Of a DNA stretch of 64,000 nucleotides, positions 1 to 31,468 are shown piece by piece. A program made the position numbers and the translations under genes. Position 1 is the first letter of the stretch. Each line of letters opens with the position of its first letter. The stretch is from Neocallimastix lanati (nom. inval.). Lineage: Eukaryota > Neocallimastigomycota > Neocallimastigomycetes > Neocallimastigales > Neocallimastigaceae. The notes under the pieces are model-generated. The model had not been told where the DNA came from, made no database searches, and saw only the letters and a program-made list of their open reading frames with translations. The stretch is taken from assembly GCA_016946835.1 (NCBI GenBank), contig JACVTC010000073.1, positions 533,501-597,500 of the forward strand. Reading direction: 5' to 3'.

Positions 1-4032
<4,032 letters not shown>

Positions 4033-4178
4033 TGAAATTATTATTTATATTCTAAATTAAAATTAAAATAGGAAATAAATTATAACATTAAATTATCAAT
4101 ATGGTAGAGAAATATATATATATTATAATAAAATTTGGTTTATAAGAATTTTATCTTAGTATTTAAATATTTAAAAAT

Positions 4179-4212
<34 letters not shown>

Positions 4213-6480
4213 CTCGAGCTTATTATATAATTAATGGCTATTATATTTACAATATTATTAATTTTCTACTGTTGAAAAAATAATTTCAACAATTAAATAA
4301 ATAATTATTATAATTATTTTAATTGACAATTTACAACATTATTTAACTAATATTAATATATATTATTATAAGGAAAATTATCTTAACATAAAAATATCTG
4401 TTTAAAATAAAAATATTTTTAATAAATAATATTTTAACATAATCTTTAATATATATTATATAATAAAAATTAAAATATGGGAAGTTATTTTTTTTTTTAC
4501 AATTTTAATATAAAATAAAATAGTATTTTTATATACTATTTCAATTTTTTTTTTTTTTAATTATAATTTGAAATTTATATATTAAAGAGTAAATTAAAAA
4601 TTAAACTAATTAAAAGTATTTACAAAAATATTAAAATAAATAATAATTAATGAACAATAAGATATTATTCAAATATAATAGCAGAATAACTAATTATTAT
4701 AATAATAAATATATATAATATAAAATAATGTAGCTTTTTTTTTTTAAATAATTCAATAAAAAAATAAGTAAAATATTATAAAATATAAACGTTAAATTAA
4801 AATTTTATTAGAAAAAATATTAAAATGTTTATATTATTATTAATAATATTTTATATTTAAAAAAAATTATAGTTTTTATTATTATTATTAGTAGTAGAAG
4901 TAGTAGTAATAGTAGTAATTAATTATTTATTACTATCATTATTTAATATTATTATTATTATTATTATAGTATAAATATTATTGAAAATTTTTAATTTTTA
5001 ATAATAAATTAAAAAAATATATATATATATATTATATATATATCAATATATCAAGATTAAAAAATAATTAATTAAATTTTCATGTTAATTTGAAAAGAAA
5101 TTCATATTAATATAAAAATATAATTTAATATAGTACTAAATAATAACATATTTATTTAATTTACATAATTTTTTATTAAATACATTTATTATTATTATAT
5201 TAATATTTGATATATTATAAATTAAAATTTCATACTTTATTTATACTTTTTTAAATTTTAAAGCTTATATATATATTCCAAAAAACTTTAATTACTTTTT
5301 TTAAAGAATAGAAATAATAAAATGTATGAATATAATTATTAATATTAAAATAATATATTATTAATAATAATTAATGAAAAAAATTTTTGAAAAAATATTA
5401 AATCATTATATTAAAAAAAATAAATATTTATAAAATCTATAGATATAATTTTTTATGAAAACTGTAAAAATTTTACAATATATAAATTTAAAAATAAATA
5501 AAATAAAAAATAAAATAAAATAGCATCCTTTTAAAAACTAAAATAAATTACAAAAATAATTATATATAATATGTACTAAGAAAATAAAATATAAATAGAC
5601 AATATTTTTATAGTGAAAATATAACAAAGTTCGAAAAAAAAAATGTCTCCATTGTTAATATCAAAAAAAATATATATATATTAAATACAAAAAATTAAAA
5701 ATTAAAAGATTTTTTAAATTTTAAAATTTTTTCATTTGTAAAAATTTATATTAAATAATAATATATATTTAAAAAAATAAATTATTTAAAAAATAAATTA
5801 TTCAAAAAATAGATTATTCAAAATAGATTATTCAAAATATAGATTATTCATTAAATATAATCTTTTTCATAATAATTAATAATAATAATAATATAATTCT
5901 AAGCAATATAAATAATAAAATATATATAATTAATCATCTAATAGAACATGTTTTTATATACTCAAGTATATAAAAAGCCCTTGAAGAAAATTTTTTAGAG
6001 AAAAGTTAGATATTTATACATTGAGCCAGAAAAAGTAAAATTTATAAACTAAAAACAATTTAAGTAATATCGATTTTATTAAAATCATTATAAAAATAAT
6101 TTTAATAAAATCAAGATAATAATAATTTAAGTATTTGCAAATTAAATTATTATAAAAAATTAATTGAATACGAATAGTAATTCTAATGTCAAAAATAATA
6201 TATTATTATATTTACTTTATTCTCTATTAAAGGTATATATAAATATAATAAATATTTTGATATTAATATTTTATTTTAGGTTAGAATTAATTTATTGAAA
6301 TAAAGGAATTTTATGTCCTAAATTAATTATATAACACGATTATATATATTACATGACAATTAAATAATTTTAATTACTGAAATCCATTTAATTTGAATTT
6401 ATTTATAACTATTTTAAACATTCTTAATTCTATAATTACTAATTAATTATTAATATTAATATATAAATATAAAAATTGAA
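4033..6480. other. Intergenic, AT-rich, no gene seen
   Basis: About 2.4 kb of very A+T-rich DNA with a poly-T tract near 4178-4209, AT dinucleotide runs and short poly-A/T runs. I see no open frame with codon bias, no RNA gene and no splice-linked exons. The first part is presumably the upstream region of the RRM gene. Confidence 0.7.
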
Positions 6481-6499
6481 CAATCTTTTGCTCAACCAG

Positions 6500-7245
6500 T
6501 TTTTAAACAAATTATTAAAAAATATCATCAGTCATAACTTTTTGATCAACATATGTCGGATAGAGTCCATATCCCTAGTAATATTGTTCATAAGGAAAAC
6601 AACTATTATCTGATTAATTAAATCTGTAAGTAATATTATAAATTCCCAATTTTTCATAGTTTTCTTCTTCATAAATTAATTCAAAATATGTATCATCAGC
6701 AAGTAAATTAACATCATAATATTCATTATGGAAACCATTGACATATTTAATTAGAAATTTGTTACAACTTTTGACTTTTGGATAATCAGTAAACAAACCA
6801 TGATGAGCGTTACTTGAAACATTGAGCAATAAGAAACTTTGCACCATAATCATATAATTCTATTAATCTAAAGAAAATGAGTAAAATAATATCTTCTAGA
6901 TTATAATTAGATAAATAAGTATTAGTTTTTCGATTCGTGATATCATCGATACCTATCCAAACCCCAAATAATTTATCCTTCGAATTTCAGTTAGATAATA
7001 TTCCTTTAGTCATTTTTAGATTGAATTGATTACAAACTTAGTCAGTAAAGGAAAAAATAGTGATTAAATAAGCAAGATATATTTTAATAAATGTATAAAT
7101 TTTTGCTTTGTGTACATTTATTCCAGTGACATCAAAAATCCAATTTGGTATTTAATTTACAATGGGAAATAATAGAGTCATAATTGACATTTGTTGCTGT
7201 GTAAGAGTCACCAGAAACAATGAAATTTTTATTTTTTGAAGTTTA
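6500..7245 (-). pseudogene. Decayed SGNH/GDSL hydrolase, CE16-like esterase
   Basis: Read on the minus strand, pieces of an SGNH esterase appear in order but in different frames. They are: a block I motif IVSGDSYT (near 7227-7198) with the nucleophile Ser context; NWIFDVTG (near 7155-7130); a block III motif WIGIDDITN (near 6961-6934) in which the usual GxND Asn is Asp; an intact 79-codon stretch 6853-6614 (family-like LYDYGAKSFLLLNV just upstream and into it); and a block V region GYGLYPTY (near 6570-6545), where the catalytic His of DGLHPT is Tyr and a TAG precedes it. The CE16 order GDSY..NWI..GIND..LHPT is typical of acetyl esterases, which are abundant in gut fungi. Several stops and frameshifts plus loss of the catalytic His and block III Asn make it non-functional. 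It has a higher G+C than its surroundings, as expected for a former gene. Confidence 0.78.
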
Positions 7246-8280
7246 AATATATTACTTCTTTTTTTGCTATTAAACTTTTAAAAGTAAATCTTTCTTTTCA
7301 TTTGTCAAAATAAATCATTAAAATCATTAAAACTTATAATAAATGACTTCATTGTTTTTTTTTTTTTTTTTTTTTAATTTATATATAATTGAATTTAAAT
7401 GCATTTTCTCATTTAGTTTCTTTTTTTGTATATTATTTCAATTTTATTTAAATAAATAAATATTCTTTTTTGATTTGTTTAGGAATTTAAATTTTAAAAA
7501 AATTTTTTTTTTCTAGTTCTACATTAAATTTAAAATTTTATCAAAATAAAAATGATTATTATTTAAAAAATTTTTTTTTTTTTTAAATAAATTTCATAAT
7601 TTAATTTATTTTGATTTTATAATCGTTCAATAGGGTTTTTTTTTTTTTTTTTTTTTTTTTCAAATTTCGTATTTAATAAGATTTTAAATCATTAGTCTGA
7701 TAATTCAAAGATTATCCCATAGAAGATCTATTTATTAAATATATTAACTTTTAACAATATTTTTCCAATTTTAGAACAAAGTATTAATGGAATTAAGTTA
7801 AAATTATATAAAATTAATAAAATTATCTATCATTTCAGAGCGAAAAAATTCAGTTAAAATTATATAAAATTAATAAAATTATCTATCATTTCAGAGCGAA
7901 AAAATTCATAAAATTTAATATGTATATTTAAGAAATCATGGAATAACTGTAATATAATACAATATATAATTATTAGTAGGTTTATTGAATTTAATATTAT
8001 AAAAAGTAAATATAATTATATAATTAATTAAAAAATTTATATATTAGGCATAAATTAAATACATTTTGAGAAATAATAAATTTGATAATAATTTATTCAA
8101 TTTATTTTTATAATCACATTTCATAGTATCTGTTCTATAATATGGGATATCTATTTCTATTTTGATATTATAAAAATTTATATGAAAATCCATTAAATAT
8201 TAAACAAAATTAAAAATAATTGCAAAAATTTGGATTTTTTATATTATTTTATATATTGTAAGTATTAATATATATATATG

Positions 8281-8339
<59 letters not shown>

Positions 8340-9301
8340 AAGGATTAAATTGCAAATATTAATAATATTAATTTTAATAATTTAAAATTCATTTTTTTTT
8401 ATATTTTACAACATTATATAAAAATATATAATATATAATGTATTTTTATAAGATATTTTTTTTATTAATAATAATTGATATATTTAATGAAATTTTATTT
8501 ATTTTTAATATGAATTAACTTCCATAATATATGAAATAAATATGTATGATAATTAGTATTACTTTCATTACATTGAAGATAAAATAAAATATAAAACCTT
8601 AATCATTATTTTATTTTTTTTTTTAAAAAAAAAAAAATTATATATAAATATTTATATTATTCCTTTTAGCATTTTTCATTATAGTTTTTAAAATTATAAG
8701 AGAATAAAATTAAAAAAAATATTTATAAAATAAAAAAAAATAATAAATTGAAAATTGAAATGTATATTAATTAATATATATTTTTTAAAGTAATGTATCA
8801 CAATATTATATAAGTAAAAGTTTAAAATATACTTTTATTTTATTTTATTATTTAATTAGTTATTTATATTTTAAATTAAATTTTTAATTATCTTTTTCAT
8901 TAATTTGATATATAATAATGATTTATTATTTAAACACAAGATTATAATTAATTTTGAATTTTTATTAAATTAATTTTGAAATTTTATTATAGAATTGAAA
9001 TAAAATATATAAATATACAATACTATAAATAATTTTTATTGTAATACTAAAAAAATTTTTTTATATTAAATATTATTAAATTAAATTATATGTTAGAAAA
9101 AAAAATAAAGTTTAATATACAGAATTATAAAATATTTTTAATTTGATTATTTTAATTAATTTTTTAAATTCATAAAACCTCATATAGCATATATATTTTT
9201 ATAAATAAAAAAATTGTTTTTTTTCTTGTAATAAGTAGTAAAAATAGTAGTTTAAAATAATTTTATATATTCTATCTGAAAAAAAATTAAAAGAAAGAAT
9301 A
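7246..9301. other. Intergenic, poly-T rich, upstream of the giant gene
   Basis: AT-rich DNA with long poly-T tracts (about 7353-7374, 7636-7660 and 8290-8332), a 56-bp tandem duplication and no open frame that looks coding. It presumably contains the promoter of the gene starting at 9302, but no element can be recognised. Confidence 0.65.
7797..7908. repeat. Perfect 56-bp tandem duplication
   Basis: Two identical adjacent copies, 7797-7852 and 7853-7908, beginning GTTAAAATTATATAAAATTA and ending GCGAAAAAATTCA. There are no mismatches, so the duplication is recent. Confidence 0.93.
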
Positions 9302-20431
<11,130 letters not shown>

Positions 20432-20697
20432 TTATATCTGATTTTTATTTATATAATAACAAATGGAGAAAATATTTTTATATTTTTTTTATATTACCAT
20501 TTATTATTATTAATTTATCTTTATTAATAATATTTAATAAAATATTTTACATTTATACATCCATTATAAAATGAATTTTATATAATAAAGTATTTTAAAA
20601 AATATAAATTTTATATATATAAAAAACAATAATTGACATTATTTTATTATATATTAAATAACAAAGACTTTATTAACAATAAATTATTTTGTTTTTA

Positions 20698-22955
20698 TTA
20701 AATTTTTGATTTTATTGTATTAACACGATTACTTGGATATGTCAAAACGTAATTTGACATTCTTCCTTTGAACTTTATTCCATCTTTTGGCTTTTCTGAT
20801 ATAGTATAATTAAACTCTGTATGGCATGTATTATTCTTTTCATTTAACTTTTTACCCATTGTATAATTTGGTGATGAATTATACTTTAATATTTTACTAA
20901 TATCATATGATGCAGGTCCTGGTGTTGGTGGTACTTTTTTTGATTCTTCTATTGAATTATTATTTATTATTTAATAATGATTAGTAATTATTATTTTTAT
21001 TTTTAATTTTTTAATAATATATAAAATATTTTACTTCTTCCAGAACCAAAATATTTTTGAATTTTAGGTGTTCTTCTAACTTTCTCCAGTTTTATTGGAA
21101 TATTCATAATGTCTTTAAAATAATCTGATGGACCTGGAGTTTTTGGTATTTTTACTTTTGGTTTTCCTTTTATTGTAATTTTAGGTTCTGTATTACATGA
21201 TATATTTTCATATGTTACATTATGTATTGGTCCTGGTTTTCTACTTATAGCTTTATAATTTAAAAATATTAATTTGCATTAATTTAAAAATTGAATTTAT
21301 ACAAATTAGTACATATTTTAATATGTAGATAAATATATTATTATTATTAATATTATAAATAGTAATAATAATAAATATTATTTATACTTAATTCATTTGA
21401 CCTAACAGCTTTTCCAAATGAATATGTTGGACTTTTTTTTAAAACTTCGTCATAATTTGGACTATAATTTACCGGGCCTGGATCATTTGCTTTGGATTCA
21501 AATTCTTTAAAATAATGACATTAATAATTAAAATCAAAATATAAAAGTATATTTTATGTTTACTTTTCAATAATCATTAATATAATTGAATTTAATAAAT
21601 AATATTACCATTCAATGGCTTTCCTGTAAATGAAAAATTTTTTTGACTAACAATTGTTGAAGGAATTTCAAAGTTATTTGGTGCAGGTACTCCATTTCCT
21701 TTATAATCTTTATATTTTCCTTTAATTGAAGCATATATATTTGATGGTTGTATTTTTATATCATATTTATTAGCTCCTGGAGTACCATCTATTGATATAA
21801 TTATATATATAAATTACAATTAATTAATAATTTATTTAAATAATTATAAAAATATTAAAAATATTAAATATTTAAATTAAATTTATATAGAATATTATAT
21901 CAATACTTACTATCAACTGCTTTTTTATCAAAAAGTCCAATTCCTGGTTTTGAATGAAATGAATATATTGGGTATTGTTTCATTGTTGATAAATAATTGT
22001 ATAATACATTATATTTTCCTGTTCCTGGATTATCTTGAACTATCAAATAATATGATTAATGAATATTATTTAGAATAAAATGTTAATCATTTATTAAATA
22101 TTACTATTAAACATACTTGTTTTATCATATTTTCTGCCAAATGAATACATTGGTCCATCAGGCTTTTCTTTTCTGCAATTATAATCTGAAGGACTGGGAT
22201 AAATTTCACCTAAAAATATTTTTATTATAATATTATTATTAATATATCCAAAAAACGAAATTATAAACTCAATAAATACCTTTTAAATAATGTCTTGATT
22301 TTAAAGTTGCTTTTTGTCCATCAAATTGAATATCAGGAAGTGAATAATAAGGTCCAGGTACGCCATTATCATATGGATCTTTTTTATAGATATTTATTAT
22401 TTATATATATTAATTTTATCATTATTTTACTTTAATTCAGTTTATTAATAAAAATATAAGATAAATACTTTTTGGATAATGTAATTTTTTTCCTATTGTC
22501 CAATATGGATACTTTTCTTTTAATCTAGTATTAACTATTGCAGGTCCTGGACTGGTATCATTTACTTTTTCATGTGGACGTCCTAATATTGTGTATTCAT
22601 TGCCTGATTTATCAAGATCATGATAATAATCTGAAGGGCCAGGGGTTGGAATAGCTAAATTGGTTAATGGTAATGTATGATTTGTGGGAACATATTCACC
22701 CATTCCTGTTCGGTAGCCACTAATTTCTCTTTTGGTATATGTATACAATGGTTTTTTCATTTTATGCTTATTTTGGGTCTTATTATTAGTTTCATATTCA
22801 TAACTTGAATTCTTATCATTTACTTCATCAGAATTAGTATTTATCATTTCACTTTCGTCTAATTTAATATCTTTAACTGATTGGTTTGACATTTGATTGC
22901 TTAGCTTATTATCTTCGTTATTATTTCTTTCATTATATTGTTGTTTTGTTGACAT
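20698..22955 (-). CDS. SHIPPO/STPGR-repeat flagellar protein (ODF3/CIMAP-like)
   Basis: Eight exons on the minus strand: 22955-22469, 22378-22280, 22209-22117, 22039-21911, 21788-21609, 21504-21388, 21250-21035 and 20948-20698 (1,572 nt, 523 residues). The ATG is at 22955. PGP-type repeats occur throughout: TPGPSDYY, SPGPAIV, VPGPYYSLP, NPGTGKYN, TPGANKYD, DPGPVNYS, KPGPIHNV, TPGPSDYF and TPGPASYD. Several are followed by short YSFG/YTMGKK segments, as in SHIPPO proteins, which are found in axonemes and along flagellar microtubules. All seven introns are phase 1, so internal exons are symmetric and each carries one or two repeats. The gene implies a flagellated stage (zoospores). It is divergent from the Rab28 gene, 431 bp away. 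The first 75 residues are polar and lack repeats. Confidence 0.88.
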
Positions 22956-23386
22956 TATTTGTTATATTTTAAAATTTTATTCGAAAAACTCCAATTTTCA
23001 TAATTACAAAAATTATTTTAATTCATAATATTATTAAATAAATTATATTTAAATATTTTACTTTATATTTAATATTTATATATATTTTTTTATATTTTTT
23101 TTTTTATCATATAGTTACTAAAATTAAATTCATTTAGAATAATAGGGTTAAAGTTAAGGAAATTTTAATAATAATACGAAATAAAGTTTATAATATTTTT
23201 AATAAACTTCGCAAATATCCACATTTTATAAAATTATAATTTAATTCTTTTTTTAATTTATAGATTTTAATTTATTAATTAATTTTGTGGCTTTCATTAA
23301 TTAATTTTTAAATTATATAATAATATTATAAAAATTTTTTAAATTAATTATTTTCATTATTTTTTAATTAAAATTTTTTATAAAAA
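22956..23386. promoter_or_regulatory. Shared divergent promoter region
   Basis: 431 bp between the start codons of the SHIPPO-repeat gene (-) and the Rab28 gene (+). It is very AT-rich with a poly-T tract near 23090-23108. I looked for an RFX X-box-type palindrome and found only weak half-site-like GTTAC/GGGTTAA strings, so no factor can be named. Confidence 0.5.
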
Positions 23387-24388
23387 ATGTTAGAACAAAG
23401 CAATGAAAATAATAAAATTGATAATGAAGAACCACAAATTAAAATAGTAATGCTTGGAAATGAGATTTCCGGAAAAACCTCAATAGCTCAAAGATTTTCC
23501 CAAGACACTTTTCCTATTCAGTATGAACAGACATTGGGATTAGATTTTTATTCAAAAAGAATCAATCTAAGTAGTAAGTAATTCAAAATATAATGAAATG
23601 AAATTAAAAATTAATCTGTAATTTTAATACGTAGAATTTAAAATAATATAAATAAAACATATATTATTTGCTTTAAAAGGTGACGTAACAGCAAATATTC
23701 AAATTTGGGATATTGGAGGACAAGCAATAAATAATAAAATGATTGCTAATTATTTGTATGGAGCACATGCAATATTATTTTGTTATGATATTACTCATGC
23801 TTTGAGCTTTCAAAATTTAGAAAAATGGTTAAATATTGTTAATAGAGTATTATCTTCAAAACAATCATTGAAAAATAACCCATATATTGCATGCGTTGGA
23901 AATAAAAGTAATAAATTTTGTCAATTTTTAATAAAAATATATTTAATTTAATAAACATTAATGTTATATATATATATATATAATAATGATAATTAAAATA
24001 GTTGATTTATATCATATGCAAACAGTAACAAAAGAAATGCATGAAAATTTTATAAATAATAATAAGATAAATGGATTTTATGTATCAGCGAAAACTGGGG
24101 AAAATATCAATAATATGTTCTTACAAATAATATCAACACTTTTGGGAATTTCATACTATAAAAAGCAATATGAATCAAAGGTTTTAATTTATATATTTTA
24201 ATTGAAAATTTATATGTATAAATTTATTTATTTATTTATTTATTTATTATTAACTATTTATTGAATAATAATTTTAGAATATATCAAAAGTAATATCTAG
24301 AAATGATCCAAATGCAAGTCTCTCAAGTGAATTAGAAAGAAATTCAAAACTTAATTCAAAACAAGAAACGCAATGCGTAATTTCTTAA
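23387..24388 (+). CDS. RAB28: Rab28-type small GTPase
   Basis: Exons 23387-23573, 23680-23907, 24002-24180 and 24278-24388 (705 nt, 234 residues). G motifs: P-loop GNEISGKTS, switch I TLGLDF, G3 WDIGGQ (the Rab28 form rather than DTAGQ), G4 NKID formed across the second splice, and G5 SAKTG. YLYGAHAILFCYDIT is also Rab28-like. The protein ends in CVIS, a CaaX box like that of Rab28, not the double Cys of most Rabs, predicting single prenylation. Rab28 is linked to cilia and intraflagellar transport in other eukaryotes, which fits the flagellar gene next door. Oddity: the third intron must use a GTTTTA donor at 24181, because reading on meets a stop within seven codons. Confidence 0.9.
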
Positions 24389-24962
24389 ATAATTAAATAT
24401 AAATATATGTATATATGCTTTAAAGCGTTTATTTTTTGAAACAAGCTAATTTGTTGTAAATAATTTATCATTTAATTAATGTTGTATATTTCGAATTAAT
24501 TTTCATATTAATCCAATATTTTTTCTTATTAATCTATTAATGATTATTATATATATTTATTCAAATAATAATAATAATAATATTAATATTAAATTATTTA
24601 TTTTTAAAAATAATAACAAAAATAAATAGTAATAATAAAATAATTAATAAAAAAATGTAATTTTTAGGATTGTTATCCTCTTCCCTGTCTAAAAAAAAAA
24701 AAAGAAAAAATTAAGATTGTTATGAAGGATTATATAATTAGTGATAAAAATGTAGTCTTTTATATAAATATTTTGATAATCATTATTCTTAATACATTAT
24801 ATTTATTATTTATTTTTATTTTTATTTTTATTTTTATTTTTTAATATATTAATGTAATGGATGTAATGGTTTATATGAATAAGTCGATTATTCTCATATT
24901 TATCCCCTTCATTATATTGTAAATTTTATAATATAAATTTAAAGATATAAATATTATTAAAT

Positions 24963-25001
<39 letters not shown>

Positions 25002-26071
25002 AATTCCTTTATCAAATTTATAAAGATATAAAAGAAATAAATATTATTTCTTCTAAGTTAATTGTTTATTTCATGAACTAAAAATATTAATAATACAATA
25101 AATAATTTGTTACTTAACACTTTTGAGTTTAATAAAAAATAGTAAAACATAATTTTATTTATTATATTTATTCAATACAATAAATCATAAAACTATTTTA
25201 AAAACAATGTAAAACCATATAATGGAACAAATGAAATTATAGTTTTTTTTTTTTTTTTTTTATAATAAATATGACTAGAACAAAAATTATTTTATCTGAG
25301 AGGTTTTCATAAAAAGATAATTATAATAAACAAAATAATAATGAGAAAAAAAAAAAAAAAAATTATTATCATGTAATAAAAGTCATATTAGATTCATATA
25401 TATTTTTAATTTTTTAATATGTATTATATATATAAAATTCATTTAATAACTAATTATATTTGATATTTAATTAATACTATAATTTTATTTATAGATAATA
25501 TATATAATATTTATTTCTATAATATTTAACCGTTAATAATATTATAAGATATAAAAATTGTTTATATATTAATATGATATTTAAACAGGATTAAATTTAA
25601 ATAAATAAAATCAATTATTTCAGAATGAAGAATATTTTTTAACAAATATAAAAATATCATTAAATTAGATAAATAAAAATAAATAAGTAAATAAATATAT
25701 AAAAGTAATTGTAATTAACTTAATAAAAAATTAAAAACTATTGTAATAATACAGGTAATAATATTATTACTTCTATTATTACTACTAATAGTAATAATAC
25801 TACTTCTAACAATAATACAATAAAAATATTGAATAAACATATTATTTAAAAATAATTCTAACAATTACATTTATTATTTTCAATTTTCAATTTTTATTTT
25901 TTTTTTTAATTTTTATTTTTTTTTTTAATTTTTATTTTGTATTTTTATTTTTATTTTTATTTTTATTTTTATTTTTTTATTTTTTTTATTTATTTTTTTT
26001 TTTTTGAAATATATAATATAGTTTTAAAATATAATAAAAATTAAATTTTTATTACCTTAAAGATATATATA
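24389..26071. other. Intergenic, low complexity
   Basis: AT-rich. Contains (ATTTTT)n near 24806-24842, poly-T at about 24967-25000, poly-T near 25243-25261 and T-rich hexamer tracts near 25890-25990. No coding or RNA feature is recognised. Confidence 0.65.
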
Positions 26072-30557
<4,486 letters not shown>

Positions 30558-30679
30558 ACCAGATAGCGTATAGATTATTAATTTTTTATATTAATAATTT
30601 TATAAATTAATATTATAAATATATATTATATATATAATTTTTTTTTCTTTTTTTATTAATTATAATGCGAAAGAAAAAG

Positions 30680-30707
30680 AAAAATAAAATAAAATAAAAT
30701 AAAATAA

Positions 30708-30738
<31 letters not shown>

Positions 30739-30901
30739 TAAAAATAAAAATAAAAATAAAAATAAAATAAAATAAAATAAAATAAAATAAAATAAAAAAA
30801 ATAATAATAATAATAATAATAAATAATAAATAATAAATAATAATTATAAATAATAAATAAAAAAATAAAAAAAATATATCTATATATAAAAATATAAAAT
30901 A

Positions 30902-30960
<59 letters not shown>
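30680..30960. repeat. (AAAAT)n/(AAAAAT)n blocks and long poly-A
   Basis: AAAAT units, then AAAAAT units, then AAAAT again (about 30683-30797). AAT/AAATAAT runs follow, then an A tract of about 50 (30910-30960). It lies just downstream of the coiled-coil gene and is probably untranslated. Confidence 0.88.
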
Positions 30961-30965
<5 letters not shown>

Positions 30966-31418
30966 ATAAAAAAATTAAAATTAAAAATAAAAATAAAATT
31001 TAAATTAAAACACTTAATACTTAAAAACAAATATAATTCAATATTTCAAATATTCTGTATTTAAATAAAAAAAAAAAAAAAATTACAATCATAATTAAAA
31101 TTAATATTAAAAAAAAAAATAATAATAATTAAACATGATTAAAAATAAATAGAATTTAGTATTCTCAAAAAAAATAATTAAGTAAAATTAAGTAATTATA
31201 AAAATAATTAAAATAAATATAAAATACATCAATATATATATATATATAAAAATAAATTAAAATAAAATAGTTAATAAATAATGAATGTTAATAATAATAG
31301 TTTTATTATTTTTTAAAAAGTATTTATTAAATCTATATAAAAATTAATATTTTCAATGAATAGAGTTAAATGAATTAGTTTTTTTTTTATTTTTTAATTT
31401 TTAATAAAAACCATCTAG

Positions 31419-31468
<50 letters not shown>

